This document shows positions 53,962 through 62,344 of a stretch of DNA of 64,000 nt, piece by piece. Each line of letters starts with the position of its first letter. Within the stretch, counting starts at the first letter, position 1. The notes beneath the pieces were generated by a model, which saw only the letters and a program-made list of their open reading frames with translations, was not told the DNA's origin and ran no database searches. Source of the DNA: Dyadobacter psychrophilus (lineage in GTDB: Bacteria; Bacteroidota; Bacteroidia; Cytophagales; Spirosomataceae). A program made the position numbers and the translations under genes. The stretch covers positions 1 through 64,000 of the forward strand of contig NZ_FUZA01000010.1 of NCBI RefSeq assembly GCF_900167945.1. Direction: 5' to 3'.

Positions 53962-55443
53962 TCACAAATTAATTGAATAATTCAGGATTTCAACCGCTGT
54001 CCTGATTTCTCCTTCGTCCAGGTTTCCGAATCCAAGCCGCATAGCGCTGAGCTGGCCGGTTTGGAAGAGCAATGTTTGCGGTAAGTGCAGGTTTTGCTTC
54101 AAACACGTTTTGCTGAGCCGCATCAGATTGATGTCTTTTCGCCACTCCGTCCAGATCGCCAGCCCGCCGGGAGGTGTTTTGAAATTCAGATATTCGTCAA
54201 AATGCGTACGCAGCAATGTATCCAAAAGATCGCGGCGCTGGTGATAAACTTTTTGCGCTTTCTTAATATGCCGCTGAATTTCACCTTCATCCAACAGTTC
54301 GCCCAGGGCCTGTTCCATCATCAGATCGCCCTGCCTGTCGATGATCCGGCGGAATTTCCCGAGTTCGGTGATCAGATTTTGCGGCGCAACAATATAGCCG
54401 GAACGCAAGCCGGGTGCAAGCGCTTTGCAAAATGAGCCAATGTAAACCACCATTCCGGCCGGATCAGCGCTTGCCAGCGGTAAAACCGGACTGCTGTTGT
54501 AATGAAAATCGTAATCGTGATCGTCTTCCAGAATAATGAAGCCGTATTGCACTGAAAGATTGAGCAATTCCATGCGCCGCTCCGCACTCAGCGTGACGGT
54601 GGTTGGATAATGATGGTGCGGCGTAATGTACAGCATCCGGATTCGTTTCGTTTCGCACAATTTCCGCACAGCCTCCACAGAAATGCCCTGCTCGTCCACC
54701 GGGACAGAGATTATGTTGGCTCCGGCCTGCTGAAAAATCATGTTTGCAACATAGTAACTCAGGTTACCGACAACCACATTATCGCCCTTTTTGAGGAGCA
54801 GCATCGAGGCCAGATAAATGCCCATTTGAATGCCGCGCGTGGTGATAATGTTCTCTTTTCCAATGTGCAAACCACGCGTATTGTTCAGATAGTCAGCGAG
54901 TTTTGCTCTAAAAAAAGCATTACCTTCCACATGCGAATAGCTGAGCAATTTGCGGTTGTTATTCCTTCTCAAAACGCTGGAATATGCTTTTGCCAGCTTG
55001 TCCATAGGGGCCAGCCGCACGTCGGGAAGGCCGTCGGTGAATTCCAACTCCGCTTTTGAAACAGACACTGGTCGGTCCAAAAGCATGCTTTCCTCAAATG
55101 CAAATCCTGCTTTCTGAGGATATTTGATAAGATAATCAGCGTTGAAAGGCAACGGATTCGCTGAATTTGCAGGTGATTTTTGGGTGACAAATGTTCCTTT
55201 GTTCGGCCTGAGTTCGATCCAGCCTTGCGCATCGAGCTCATTATAAGCCGCAACCACCGTTTTTCTGTGCACCTCCAAAATTTCCGCAAGCGAGCGGGTT
55301 CCTGGTAACCTCGCACCCGTATACAACACACCACGCTGGATCGCATTGATCATCTGCCGCGATATTTGCAGGTAAACCGGCGTACTATTTTGCCGGTCAA
55401 TGGTCACTATACTTTGGAATGGAATTTCAACCGGACTACTCAT
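53962..55443 (-). CDS. MocR/GntR-type regulator with aminotransferase domain
   Basis: A 493-residue protein starting MSSPVEIPFQSIV; a long frame to 55668 runs into the divergent gene. N-terminal GntR winged helix (VYLQISRQMINAIQRGVL, GTRSLAEILEVHRKTVVAAYNELDAQGWIEL) is followed by a PLP fold-I aminotransferase-like domain, with the PLP lysine in IGSFCKALAPGLRSGY. MocR proteins sense PLP or amino acids; PdxR is a well-known member. It is divergent from a TonB receptor by 79 bp and may regulate it. Confidence 0.9.
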   Translation of the reverse strand: MSSPVEIPFQSIVTIDRQNSTPVYLQISRQMINAIQRGVLYTGARLPGTRSLAEILEVHRKTVVAAYNELDAQGWIELRPNKGTFVTQKSPANSANPLPFNADYLIKYPQKAGFAFEESMLLDRPVSVSKAELEFTDGLPDVRLAPMDKLAKAYSSVLRRNNNRKLLSYSHVEGNAFFRAKLADYLNNTRGLHIGKENIITTRGIQMGIYLASMLLLKKGDNVVVGNLSYYVANMIFQQAGANIISVPVDEQGISVEAVRKLCETKRIRMLYITPHHHYPTTVTLSAERRMELLNLSVQYGFIILEDDHDYDFHYNSSPVLPLASADPAGMVVYIGSFCKALAPGLRSGYIVAPQNLITELGKFRRIIDRQGDLMMEQALGELLDEGEIQRHIKKAQKVYHQRRDLLDTLLRTHFDEYLNFKTPPGGLAIWTEWRKDINLMRLSKTCLKQNLHLPQTLLFQTGQLSAMRLGFGNLDEGEIRTAVEILNYSINL

Positions 55444-55522
55444 AAACTTAAAACCGGAGCATATTAACAGTCCGGCAAGATAGTAAGTTTGTCGAAAATA
55501 ATTTGATTCTGATATCCACGCC

Positions 55523-57535
55523 ATGATGACAACTTGCCTTTCTCTTCTGATCCGGGTTTTGAAAAACCCGGCAATTTTTGCTTCTACAAGTCTTGGACTT
55601 TTTAGTTTGTTTGCTCTGTCAAATCCTCTTTTTGCGCAGGATATTTCGCTTGATCCTGTTACTGTCACTTCTTCTCTTATTGAAAAACGTGCTTCTCAAA
55701 CCGGCCGGAACATTGCCGTCATTAAAGGTGAATATTTTCAGAACCTGCCCGTGCACAGCATTGATGATCTGCTCCGCTATGTGCCAGGCGTGGAAATCCA
55801 GGCGCGCGGGCCAATGGGCTCGCAAAGTGACATTGTGCTGCGCGGCGGAACATTCCAGCAAGTGCTCATTATTCTGGATGGGCTAAGGCTGAATGATCCC
55901 AATACAGGCCATTTTAATGCATATATCCCCATTTCCCCTTCTGAAATCGAGCGTATTGAAGTTTTAAAAGGCGCTTCTTCGGCTATTTATGGTTCTGATG
56001 CCGTAGGAGGTGTAATTCATGTCATTTCCAAAACCTTTGCTGCAAGATTACAATCGGGGAGTGAGGCGGAAAATGTGGAAGAAACCCAAAAAACGAGCGT
56101 TAATGCAGCATTGACAGCCGGTGAATATGGTTTGAAAAATGTCAATGTGGGCGCGTTTGTACAAAAAGATAAGCTGGCGGTTTCAGCAGGTTTTTTATCC
56201 AATAATGCTTCCGGGGTTCAGCAGCGCGGCATTAAGGGATATTTTCATAACAACACAGCGTCCGTTTCTCTCAACTATGCGCTTTCTCCAAGCCTTAATG
56301 TGGCTGTCAGAAGTTCCTACGACCACCGTGATTTCGCTGCCCAAAACTTTTACACGGCCTTGAAATCCGACACGGCGAGTGAAAAGGTAAAAACATCCTG
56401 GAATCAAATTAAAATAGGTTATAAAAAAGACAAAACGGCCATTACGCTTGATGGAGGCTATAAATTTGTACGAGACCAATATTTATTCAATCCACATTCA
56501 ATTGCTAATAATAGCAAATCACAACTATGGCAAGGCTTACTGACCTGGCAACAAACATTCACACAAAGCACGAACCTGATTGCCGGACTTAATTATCAAA
56601 ACAGGAACATTGCATCCAATGACCGCGGCGACCATTCCCTGAGCCAGCTCGCGCCATTTGTTTCCTTGGTACAAAATATTGGCCCCAATTTCACTGTAAC
56701 ACCTTCTGTAAGATTGGATTGGCGTGAAAGCATTGGCTCAGAAGTGGTGCCGCAGATTAATTTATCCTACAAAAAGGACAATTGGCAACTGCGCGGGAGC
56801 GCCGGGAAAACCATCCGGGACGCCGATTTCACCGAAAGGTTTAACAATTATCAAAAAGCATTGGTAACAGGCGGAAATGTAGGTAATCCAGCATTGAAGG
56901 CCGAAAAATCATTCAGTTACGAAGCCGGGGCCGACTGGTTTTTGACCAACAGCAGCACAAATCAGTTCAAAGTTTCAGGCACATTCTTCCAAAGATTGCA
57001 AAATGATCTGATCGACTACGTTTCAACGCCTTATGCGCAAATGCCGCGTAAAGAGAACCTTTCTCCCACGGGGACATTTGGCTTGGCACTGAACATTGCC
57101 GAAGTGAACACAACCGGATTTGAGCTTGATTTACAAACGGTTAACTCACTTTCTACCAATCAAAAGTTGATTTTCAATGCTGGATTAACGTGGCTAAAAA
57201 GTGAGAGCAGTAACGCGCAACCTTCTTTTTATGTTTCTTCCCACGCCAAGTTCCTGGGAAACTTTTCTGCGATTTACCAGGTTTCCGGTTTTTCAATCAG
57301 CCTAAACGGGTTGTATAAAAAGCGGGCAGCGAGAGAAGCGTCGGCCATTGAGGCGAACATTTCAAAAGATTATTTTTTACTCAATGCCAGGGCCGAATAT
57401 GCTTTCCTCAATCGCAGTCTGGCCGTATTTGTGCAGGCCGACAACGCATTTGACGTTCAGTACAGCGACTTGCTGGGCTCTAAAATGCCGGGGCGTTGGG
57501 CGATGGCAGGTTTGAGATTCAATTTTGCAAAATAG
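55523..57535 (+). CDS. TonB-dependent receptor, BtuB-like
   Basis: A 670-residue outer-membrane receptor. Signal peptide ends at LFAQ, then a likely TonB box (DPVTVTSSLIEKRA), a plug with DLLRYVPGVEIQARGPMGS and GASSAIYGSDAVGGVIHVISK, and a barrel ending in RWAMAGLRFNFAK. Overall size and plug resemble BtuB-type receptors for vitamin B12, but siderophore or other small-ligand receptors look similar. No cobalamin riboswitch fits in the 79-bp upstream gap. Confidence 0.9.
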   Translation: MMTTCLSLLIRVLKNPAIFASTSLGLFSLFALSNPLFAQDISLDPVTVTSSLIEKRASQTGRNIAVIKGEYFQNLPVHSIDDLLRYVPGVEIQARGPMGSQSDIVLRGGTFQQVLIILDGLRLNDPNTGHFNAYIPISPSEIERIEVLKGASSAIYGSDAVGGVIHVISKTFAARLQSGSEAENVEETQKTSVNAALTAGEYGLKNVNVGAFVQKDKLAVSAGFLSNNASGVQQRGIKGYFHNNTASVSLNYALSPSLNVAVRSSYDHRDFAAQNFYTALKSDTASEKVKTSWNQIKIGYKKDKTAITLDGGYKFVRDQYLFNPHSIANNSKSQLWQGLLTWQQTFTQSTNLIAGLNYQNRNIASNDRGDHSLSQLAPFVSLVQNIGPNFTVTPSVRLDWRESIGSEVVPQINLSYKKDNWQLRGSAGKTIRDADFTERFNNYQKALVTGGNVGNPALKAEKSFSYEAGADWFLTNSSTNQFKVSGTFFQRLQNDLIDYVSTPYAQMPRKENLSPTGTFGLALNIAEVNTTGFELDLQTVNSLSTNQKLIFNAGLTWLKSESSNAQPSFYVSSHAKFLGNFSAIYQVSGFSISLNGLYKKRAAREASAIEANISKDYFLLNARAEYAFLNRSLAVFVQADNAFDVQYSDLLGSKMPGRWAMAGLRFNFAK

Positions 57536-57792
57536 GCAATCTTTATTCCCGGCCAGCCCGTATATTCGAATAGCTTTCTTACATTATTATGCTTCCGAAT
57601 ATCCACATTTCCTGCATTTGCCTGACCATTTATCTGACGGTTCGCTGCGCCGAAATTTTCGGTCAATCTACGTTAAATGGTTCTAACCGACCGTTGGAAA
57701 AAGCGTTTGCATCAAATCTGGAGAATGATCATACTTTATCGGCTGGAACGGCGACTACACACGAACGATCATCAACGCCCGACCCCGATAAG

Positions 57793-58464
57793 ATGAACCT
57801 GTATTTTTTGAGTGGATTAGGCGCAGATAAGCGTGTTTTTAGCAAATTAGAACTGGACGACCGTTTTGCGGTCCATTATATAGATTGGATTAAACCATTA
57901 AAAAAGGAAAGCATTGCAGACTATGCGGGCAGACTGGTTGCTCAAATCGATACAACCCGGCCTTTCCAGCTGGTGGGCCTTTCGTTTGGGGGCATTGTCG
58001 CTTCCGAGCTTGCGGAGATAATTCATCCTGAGCAGGTCGTGATCATTTCGAGTACACCAACGGGCGTCCCCATTTCCAGATTTTACCAGGGATTAACTAA
58101 ATTTTTATTGCTGAGCCCTTTTGCGGGCCCCGTTTTAAAATCTACTAATTCAGTCACTTACAAGTTTTTTGGCGCCGACACACCCGAATTGAAATCGTTG
58201 TTAAAATCGGTTTTACATGATACTGACAGTAAATTCATGAAATGGGCTTTGGTAAAAATGGGAAGCTGGAAAAGGAAAGACAAAGTAGAAAACCTTTATC
58301 ACATTCACGGGACGAATGACAAGCTGATTTCCATCAAACTGGTAAAACCGGATGTTACGATCGACGGCGCAGGCCATTTAATGGTTTACGCGCAGGCAAA
58401 ACAGATTTCGGATATTTTAAACAAAAAACTGAGCGACAACTGGGTTACGACTCCCAATCATTAA
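57793..58464 (+). CDS. Alpha/beta hydrolase
   Basis: A 223-residue protein starting MNLYFLSGLGADKRVF. The nucleophile elbow is GLSFGG, the acid lies in HGTNDKLISI and the catalytic His in GAGHLMVYAQ. Substrate unknown. The frame is open back to 57589, where MLPNIHISCICLTIYL might be a signal-like start, but the extra 68 residues have no family likeness, so I chose the internal ATG. It overlaps the convergent oxidoreductase gene by 20 bp. Confidence 0.82.
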   Translation: MNLYFLSGLGADKRVFSKLELDDRFAVHYIDWIKPLKKESIADYAGRLVAQIDTTRPFQLVGLSFGGIVASELAEIIHPEQVVIISSTPTGVPISRFYQGLTKFLLLSPFAGPVLKSTNSVTYKFFGADTPELKSLLKSVLHDTDSKFMKWALVKMGSWKRKDKVENLYHIHGTNDKLISIKLVKPDVTIDGAGHLMVYAQAKQISDILNKKLSDNWVTTPNH

Positions 58465-59434
58465 CCAAAATAATCTTCCCGATATGGTCGCTCGTTTCCA
58501 TCAATGCATGTGCTTTGGATGCTTCATGTAAGGGAAACTCAGCTGCTATCACGGTTTTAAATTTTCCGGATTGGATTATTGGCCAGACATTCACAAGAAT
58601 TTCTTTCGCAAGCGCCGTTTTGAATTCATTATTTCTGTTACGCAATGTGCTTCCAGTGATCGACAGACGTTTTTTCATGATTGCTCCAAAGTCCATTTCG
58701 GTGCCTTCGAGCTTACTGCCTTTCATGGTATTGATAAAAACAAGCCTGCCGTCTTCTCTTAATAACCTGATATTTTTTGGAATATAGTCACCTCCTACCA
58801 TATCCAGAATGACGTCTACTCCCTCCCCTTTAAGCTTTTCTTCAAAGCTTTCTGTTTTGTAATTGATACAAATTTCCGCCCCTAATGCCAAGCAAGCCCT
58901 ACATTTTTCTTCTGAACCTGCTGTTGTGAAAACCTTCGCCCCAAGTGTACTGGCAAGCTGAATGGCCGTGATCCCTATCCCGCTTGTCCCGCCATGAACA
59001 AGGAAATTTTCTCCTTTTTTCAAACAACCACGTTGAAATGCATTATGCCAAACGGTGAAGACTGTTTCGGGTAAAGATGCCGCCTGTACGAAATTAAAGC
59101 CATTGGGAACGGGCAGACAATGTCCGGCCTGCGCAACGGCGTATTCTGCGTAACCGCCGCCCACCAGCAATGCACAGACGGCATCGCCTTTCTTCCAGTC
59201 GGCAACATTAACCCCAACCTGCTCAATAATTCCGGCAACTTCCAGCCCTGGAATATCTTGCGGCGCCCAGGCAGGTGGCGGATAATTTCCTTTTCGCTGG
59301 AAAACGTCCGGGCGGTTGATCCCGGCTGCATAAATTTTGATTAAAACTTCATTATCAGCTGGTTGTGGTGCTTGTCGCTCTTCAACGCGAAGCACTTCCG
59401 GGCCGCCGGGCTGCGAGATTACAATGGCTTTCAT
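58445..59434 (-). CDS. NAD(P)H quinone oxidoreductase (zeta-crystallin/PIG3 type)
   Basis: A 329-residue zinc-independent MDR-family protein. Seen: N-terminal MKAIVISQPGGPEVL, the segment GINRPDVFQRKGNYPPP, the coenzyme-binding HGGTSGIGITAIQLA and the end SDHIGKIILV. The family reduces quinones with NADPH. The PIG3 subgroup pattern (GGPEVL, NRPDVFQRKG) is clear. It converges with and overlaps the hydrolase gene. Confidence 0.93.
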   Translation of the reverse strand: MKAIVISQPGGPEVLRVEERQAPQPADNEVLIKIYAAGINRPDVFQRKGNYPPPAWAPQDIPGLEVAGIIEQVGVNVADWKKGDAVCALLVGGGYAEYAVAQAGHCLPVPNGFNFVQAASLPETVFTVWHNAFQRGCLKKGENFLVHGGTSGIGITAIQLASTLGAKVFTTAGSEEKCRACLALGAEICINYKTESFEEKLKGEGVDVILDMVGGDYIPKNIRLLREDGRLVFINTMKGSKLEGTEMDFGAIMKKRLSITGSTLRNRNNEFKTALAKEILVNVWPIIQSGKFKTVIAAEFPLHEASKAHALMETSDHIGKIILVNDWES

Positions 59435-59460
59435 GTTTTTACTGTCAAATGAAACAACGA

Positions 59461-59829
59461 CTAGTAAATTTCTTTGCCAAAAGGCGTGAAAGACAAACTC
59501 ATTAGTTTGAAATGTTGCCGCGCAAACGGCAGCCCAATGATGGTGATGGCGAGGATTACACCAAAAACAAGGTGCGTGATTGCGATCCAGATCCCGCCAA
59601 GAACAATCCAGATAATGTTAAAAATAGTGGACAAACAACCCGTATTGCCTGGAACCTCACGAACCTGCTGCCCGAAAGGAAACAGTGTAAGTAGTCCGAT
59701 TTTGAAACATTGCACGCCAAATGGGATACCGATAATGGTCAGACAGAGCGCAAAACCGACAATCATATATTCCAGAAAGACGATAAATCCGCCAAAAATA
59801 AGCCAGATAATGTTTCCTATTAGGTTCAT
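59461..59829 (-). CDS. YccF domain membrane protein
   Basis: A 122-residue protein made of two similar hydrophobic halves (NIIWLIFGGFIVFLEYMI..GIPFGVQCFKI and NIIWIVLGGIWIAITHLV..GLPFARQHFKL), the YccF repeat. It is a small inner-membrane protein of unknown function. It lies on the same strand as its two neighbours, 16 bp after the RluE-like gene. Confidence 0.93.
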   Translation of the reverse strand: MNLIGNIIWLIFGGFIVFLEYMIVGFALCLTIIGIPFGVQCFKIGLLTLFPFGQQVREVPGNTGCLSTIFNIIWIVLGGIWIAITHLVFGVILAITIIGLPFARQHFKLMSLSFTPFGKEIY

Positions 59830-59845
59830 TTCGAGATGGTTTTAG

Positions 59846-60454
59846 TTATTTCCAATTATCAATCTTCAATAACCTAAAAAATTCGTTCTCTTCAATCTCT
59901 TTTACACCACCGGCAACCAGGTCGCCTAATTCGAGGTCCTCTATGCTTGTGCGGATGAGTCGTTTGCAGCGATGACCGGCGGTTCGCACCATTTTGCGGA
60001 TCTGGTGATATTTTCCTTCTGTTAATGTTATTTTCAGCCACGTGTTCGGCACTCCTTTCCAACTTTCACTTGGATGCGGCGGCAATGTTTCCGGCCTCGG
60101 AATAATTTCGACTTCACATGGCGACGTTACATATTCGATGCCGCCTTTTATTTGTATCCCAATGCCCGTTCTGAGCTTATGGAGCGTTTCCTCACGCACA
60201 TGATGCCCCACATTCACCCAGTAAGTCCGCTTATGCGGAACCTCGCCCTGAAATAGCAAATTGGTAACTTTTTTATTAGTAGTAAGGATCAAAAGCCCTT
60301 CAGAATGCCCATCCAACCGTCCGATAGCGTGTATCCCTTCTGGAAAATCAAAATCCAAATCCCCCAACAAACCCACATCATCCGGACTCACAAACTGTGA
60401 AACCATGTTCGGCGGCTTGTTAATGATGAAATAACGGTGTGGTGTGAGGGTCAT
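59846..60454 (-). CDS. rluE: Pseudouridine synthase, RluE-like
   Basis: A 202-residue protein of the RsuA/RluB/E/F group. It has FIINKPPNMVSQF, the catalytic segment GRLDGHSEGLLILT with the active-site Asp, KRTYWVNV and the end motif EGKYHQIRKMVRTAGHRCKRLIRTSI. The short form without an S4 domain fits RluE, which modifies 23S rRNA (U2457 in E. coli). The start overlaps the stop of the DUF559 gene (ATGA). Confidence 0.9.
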   Translation of the reverse strand: MTLTPHRYFIINKPPNMVSQFVSPDDVGLLGDLDFDFPEGIHAIGRLDGHSEGLLILTTNKKVTNLLFQGEVPHKRTYWVNVGHHVREETLHKLRTGIGIQIKGGIEYVTSPCEVEIIPRPETLPPHPSESWKGVPNTWLKITLTEGKYHQIRKMVRTAGHRCKRLIRTSIEDLELGDLVAGGVKEIEENEFFRLLKIDNWK

Positions 60455-60855
60455 TGCGAAATTGAATTAGCAATAAACTTATTGATTAAGTCAATTACAA
60501 TTTCGATTTCAGAGTAAATTTCTTCATTTCGAAAGCGGATAACCCTAATCTCAAACTCAGCTATTAGTTCTGTCCGCATTCTGTCATATTCCTGGTTTTC
60601 TTCCTTGAAATGGATTCCGCCATCTAATTCAATCACAAGTTTCAATTCATGACAATAGAAGTCGACAATAAAGAAGTGAAGTGGGTGCTGTCTTCGGAAT
60701 TTGGCGCCGAGTTGTTTGTTGCGAAGTCTGGCCCATAGCAATTTTTCAGCTCTGGTTTCATTCTCTCTCAATTGCTTAGCCCTTTCGAAAAGTAACGGAG
60801 AGGCACCATAGTGCATCATAGGTGTGAAATTTATAGTGTGTGTAAATGTTTTCAT
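60451..60855 (-). CDS. DUF559 endonuclease-like protein
   Basis: The 134-residue protein starts MKTFTHTINFTPMMHYG (60855). It shows LRENETRAEKLLWARLRNKQLGAKFRRQHPL, then FIVDFYCHELKLVIELDGGIH, with the PD-(D/E)xK-like Asp and Glu of the Vsr/DUF559 fold. A nuclease role is likely by family. The frame stays open to 61041, but the added part is only a translation of DNA repeats. It overlaps the pseudouridine synthase gene by 4 bp. Confidence 0.85.
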   Translation of the reverse strand: MKTFTHTINFTPMMHYGASPLLFERAKQLRENETRAEKLLWARLRNKQLGAKFRRQHPLHFFIVDFYCHELKLVIELDGGIHFKEENQEYDRMRTELIAEFEIRVIRFRNEEIYSEIEIVIDLINKFIANSISQ

Positions 60856-60865
60856 TGTGCTTGTA

Positions 60866-61059
60866 CCCCCGGCCCCTAAAGGGGAGAGCGTGTTGTAAAA
60901 GTAGCGAATGTTGCGTTGCTGGTATGGGGTTTGCTCCTGCTCCCGGCCCCCAAAAGGGGAGATCATGTTGTAAAAGTAGTGAATGTTGCGTTTGCTGGTA
61001 TGCGGTTTGCTCCTGCCCCCGGCCCCTAAAGGGGAGATCATGTTGTAAAAGTAGTGACA
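60866..61059. repeat. Tandem repeat, about 75-bp unit, 2.6 copies
   Basis: Units begin at 60866, 60940 and 61016, each with CCCGGCCCC, then a CTAAAGGGGAG- or CAAAAGGGGAG-type core, then TGTTGTAAAAGTAG. The third is cut off near 61059. Units 2 and 3 share GATCATGTTGTAAAAGTAGTGA. Periods are 74 and 76 bp. No unique spacers exist, so this is not a CRISPR. Confidence 0.88.
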
Positions 61060-61081
61060 TGTTACTTACAAGCAGGAACAA

Positions 61082-61105
61082 GTCCCCTTCAGGGGATTTA
61101 GGGGC
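61082..61105. repeat. Palindromic repeat related to the tandem unit core
   Basis: GTCCCCTTCAGGGGATTTAGGGGC contains a CCCCTTCAGGGG hairpin, and its end is the inverse of GCCCCTAAAGGGG in the tandem units. Such cores are scattered in many Bacteroidota genomes between genes. Confidence 0.7.
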
Positions 61106-61114
61106 AAAACGAGC

Positions 61115-62182
61115 TCAATGCGCCTTCTCGTAATGCCTGCGTAACATATCCTCCCCGAAATCATTAACCATATCCCTTACAACAGAATGAATGTGGTTTC
61201 CGCCGTTTTGGGTGTTGTCGAATTCGATGAGGAAGGTGGGGCCGTGAATGCGGTAGTAATGGCCGTGACCTGATCCGATGACGTTTTTTTGGTCACCCAT
61301 CCAGGCGAAATGTATTCTTTCAAGGCCACTTTTTTCCAGTTCCGACCATTGCTGATTTTTCAAAGTCACGTGGTACCGCTGCAAATACGACATAATCAGC
61401 TTTTTGAAGACCGCCTTTTGTGATGCGGTCAATTCGGCCATTGGAATGCCTTGCATTTGCTCCAATAATGCTTTTCTGGAATTGGCCGTGAACATTTCGT
61501 TGGGCGCAGCACTTCCTATGACGGCCTTTTCCAGTTGTTTTTCATTCAGTGATTGCAATAATTCAAATGCGAAATCCTCTTCATTCTTCAAAATCCGCAA
61601 ACCTTTCTGCGGAACATCTGCCATAACATTACCCGGATTACTGCCCATAAAACTCGGGGTATAAGTGATTTGCCCTTTGATAGATGAAAAATGCAGCGAC
61701 AAATGATGCCCCTCAACCCGCCAACCCCATGGATCGCCACCCGGCTCTCCGAAAACCAGAAAAGCAAAGTTTTCAGGATCGCGGTAAGTGTCGTTGGCAG
61801 GCCGCGTTTCAACAACCCTTAGCACATTTTCCAGATCAATGATCTGTTCTGCTTTGGTGTAACCCTCCTGGCTCAAAACCAGCCTGATCATATCCATAGC
61901 CACTTTTCGCTGAGCCGCGCTCATGGTTTTGAACGTGATTCCCTTCCGTTTCCGTGGTGTGAAATTCCAGTCGAAACGTGCGGGATCATCGTACGGGAGT
62001 TTGGTTTCTTCCAGTTGTTCTGCCGAAAGTGATTTCAGGAATGTGGCGGCTGCTACCGACATTTGTTTGGCCAGTTTTTCATCCTTTACGACGTTTTCTA
62101 TTACAATGGTTTCAGCAGCCTGAGAAGTGCTGAAAATGAGGATATTGACCAAAAATGCAGTTAGCAACATTACCTTTTTCAT
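61115..62182 (-). CDS. DUF3500 exported protein
   Basis: A 355-residue protein with a signal peptide (ending TSQAA). The DUF3500 marks are visible: WNFTPRKRKGITFKTMSAAQR, FLVFGEPGGDPWGWRVEGHHLSLHFS, and the C-terminal HFAWMGDQ with GHGHYYRIHGPTFLIEFDNTQNGGNHIHSVVRD. The many histidines suggest metal binding. Function unknown. Confidence 0.92.
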   Translation of the reverse strand: MKKVMLLTAFLVNILIFSTSQAAETIVIENVVKDEKLAKQMSVAAATFLKSLSAEQLEETKLPYDDPARFDWNFTPRKRKGITFKTMSAAQRKVAMDMIRLVLSQEGYTKAEQIIDLENVLRVVETRPANDTYRDPENFAFLVFGEPGGDPWGWRVEGHHLSLHFSSIKGQITYTPSFMGSNPGNVMADVPQKGLRILKNEEDFAFELLQSLNEKQLEKAVIGSAAPNEMFTANSRKALLEQMQGIPMAELTASQKAVFKKLIMSYLQRYHVTLKNQQWSELEKSGLERIHFAWMGDQKNVIGSGHGHYYRIHGPTFLIEFDNTQNGGNHIHSVVRDMVNDFGEDMLRRHYEKAH

Positions 62183-62314
62183 ATATATCCAATTTGAAAT
62201 TTCCTATTCATAGATGTTTAAATCAAAAGCTCAACGATCTTCGAAACTACCAATGATGAATGGCCAGCCATCGCGAATGAGATGCCTGTTATTCCTTAAT
62301 TAATGGAAAGGGAT

Positions 62315-62322
62315 TAGTTTTG
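62315..62322 (+). promoter_or_regulatory. Candidate -7 element of dgt
   Basis: TAGTTTTG matches TAnnTTTG, 22 bp before the start codon, which would leave a short leader. The -33 element is weak. Confidence 0.45.
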
Positions 62323-62344
62323 CCGGCAATTAAATTCTTAAATA

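Noticed and set aside
55444..55522. Cobalamin riboswitch before the BtuB-like receptor
   Set aside because: The gap is only 79 bp and contains no matching pattern.
57589..57792. Long N-terminus of the alpha/beta hydrolase
   Set aside because: The 68 extra residues do not resemble the family. A signal-like start cannot be excluded, so the long form stays a minor alternative.
60866..61059. Possible CRISPR array
   Set aside because: The units are contiguous and long, with no unique spacers and no cas genes nearby.
60846..61133. Cys-rich plus-strand ORF with repeated CCKSSECC units
   Set aside because: It is only a translation of the 75-bp DNA repeats and has no support as a gene.
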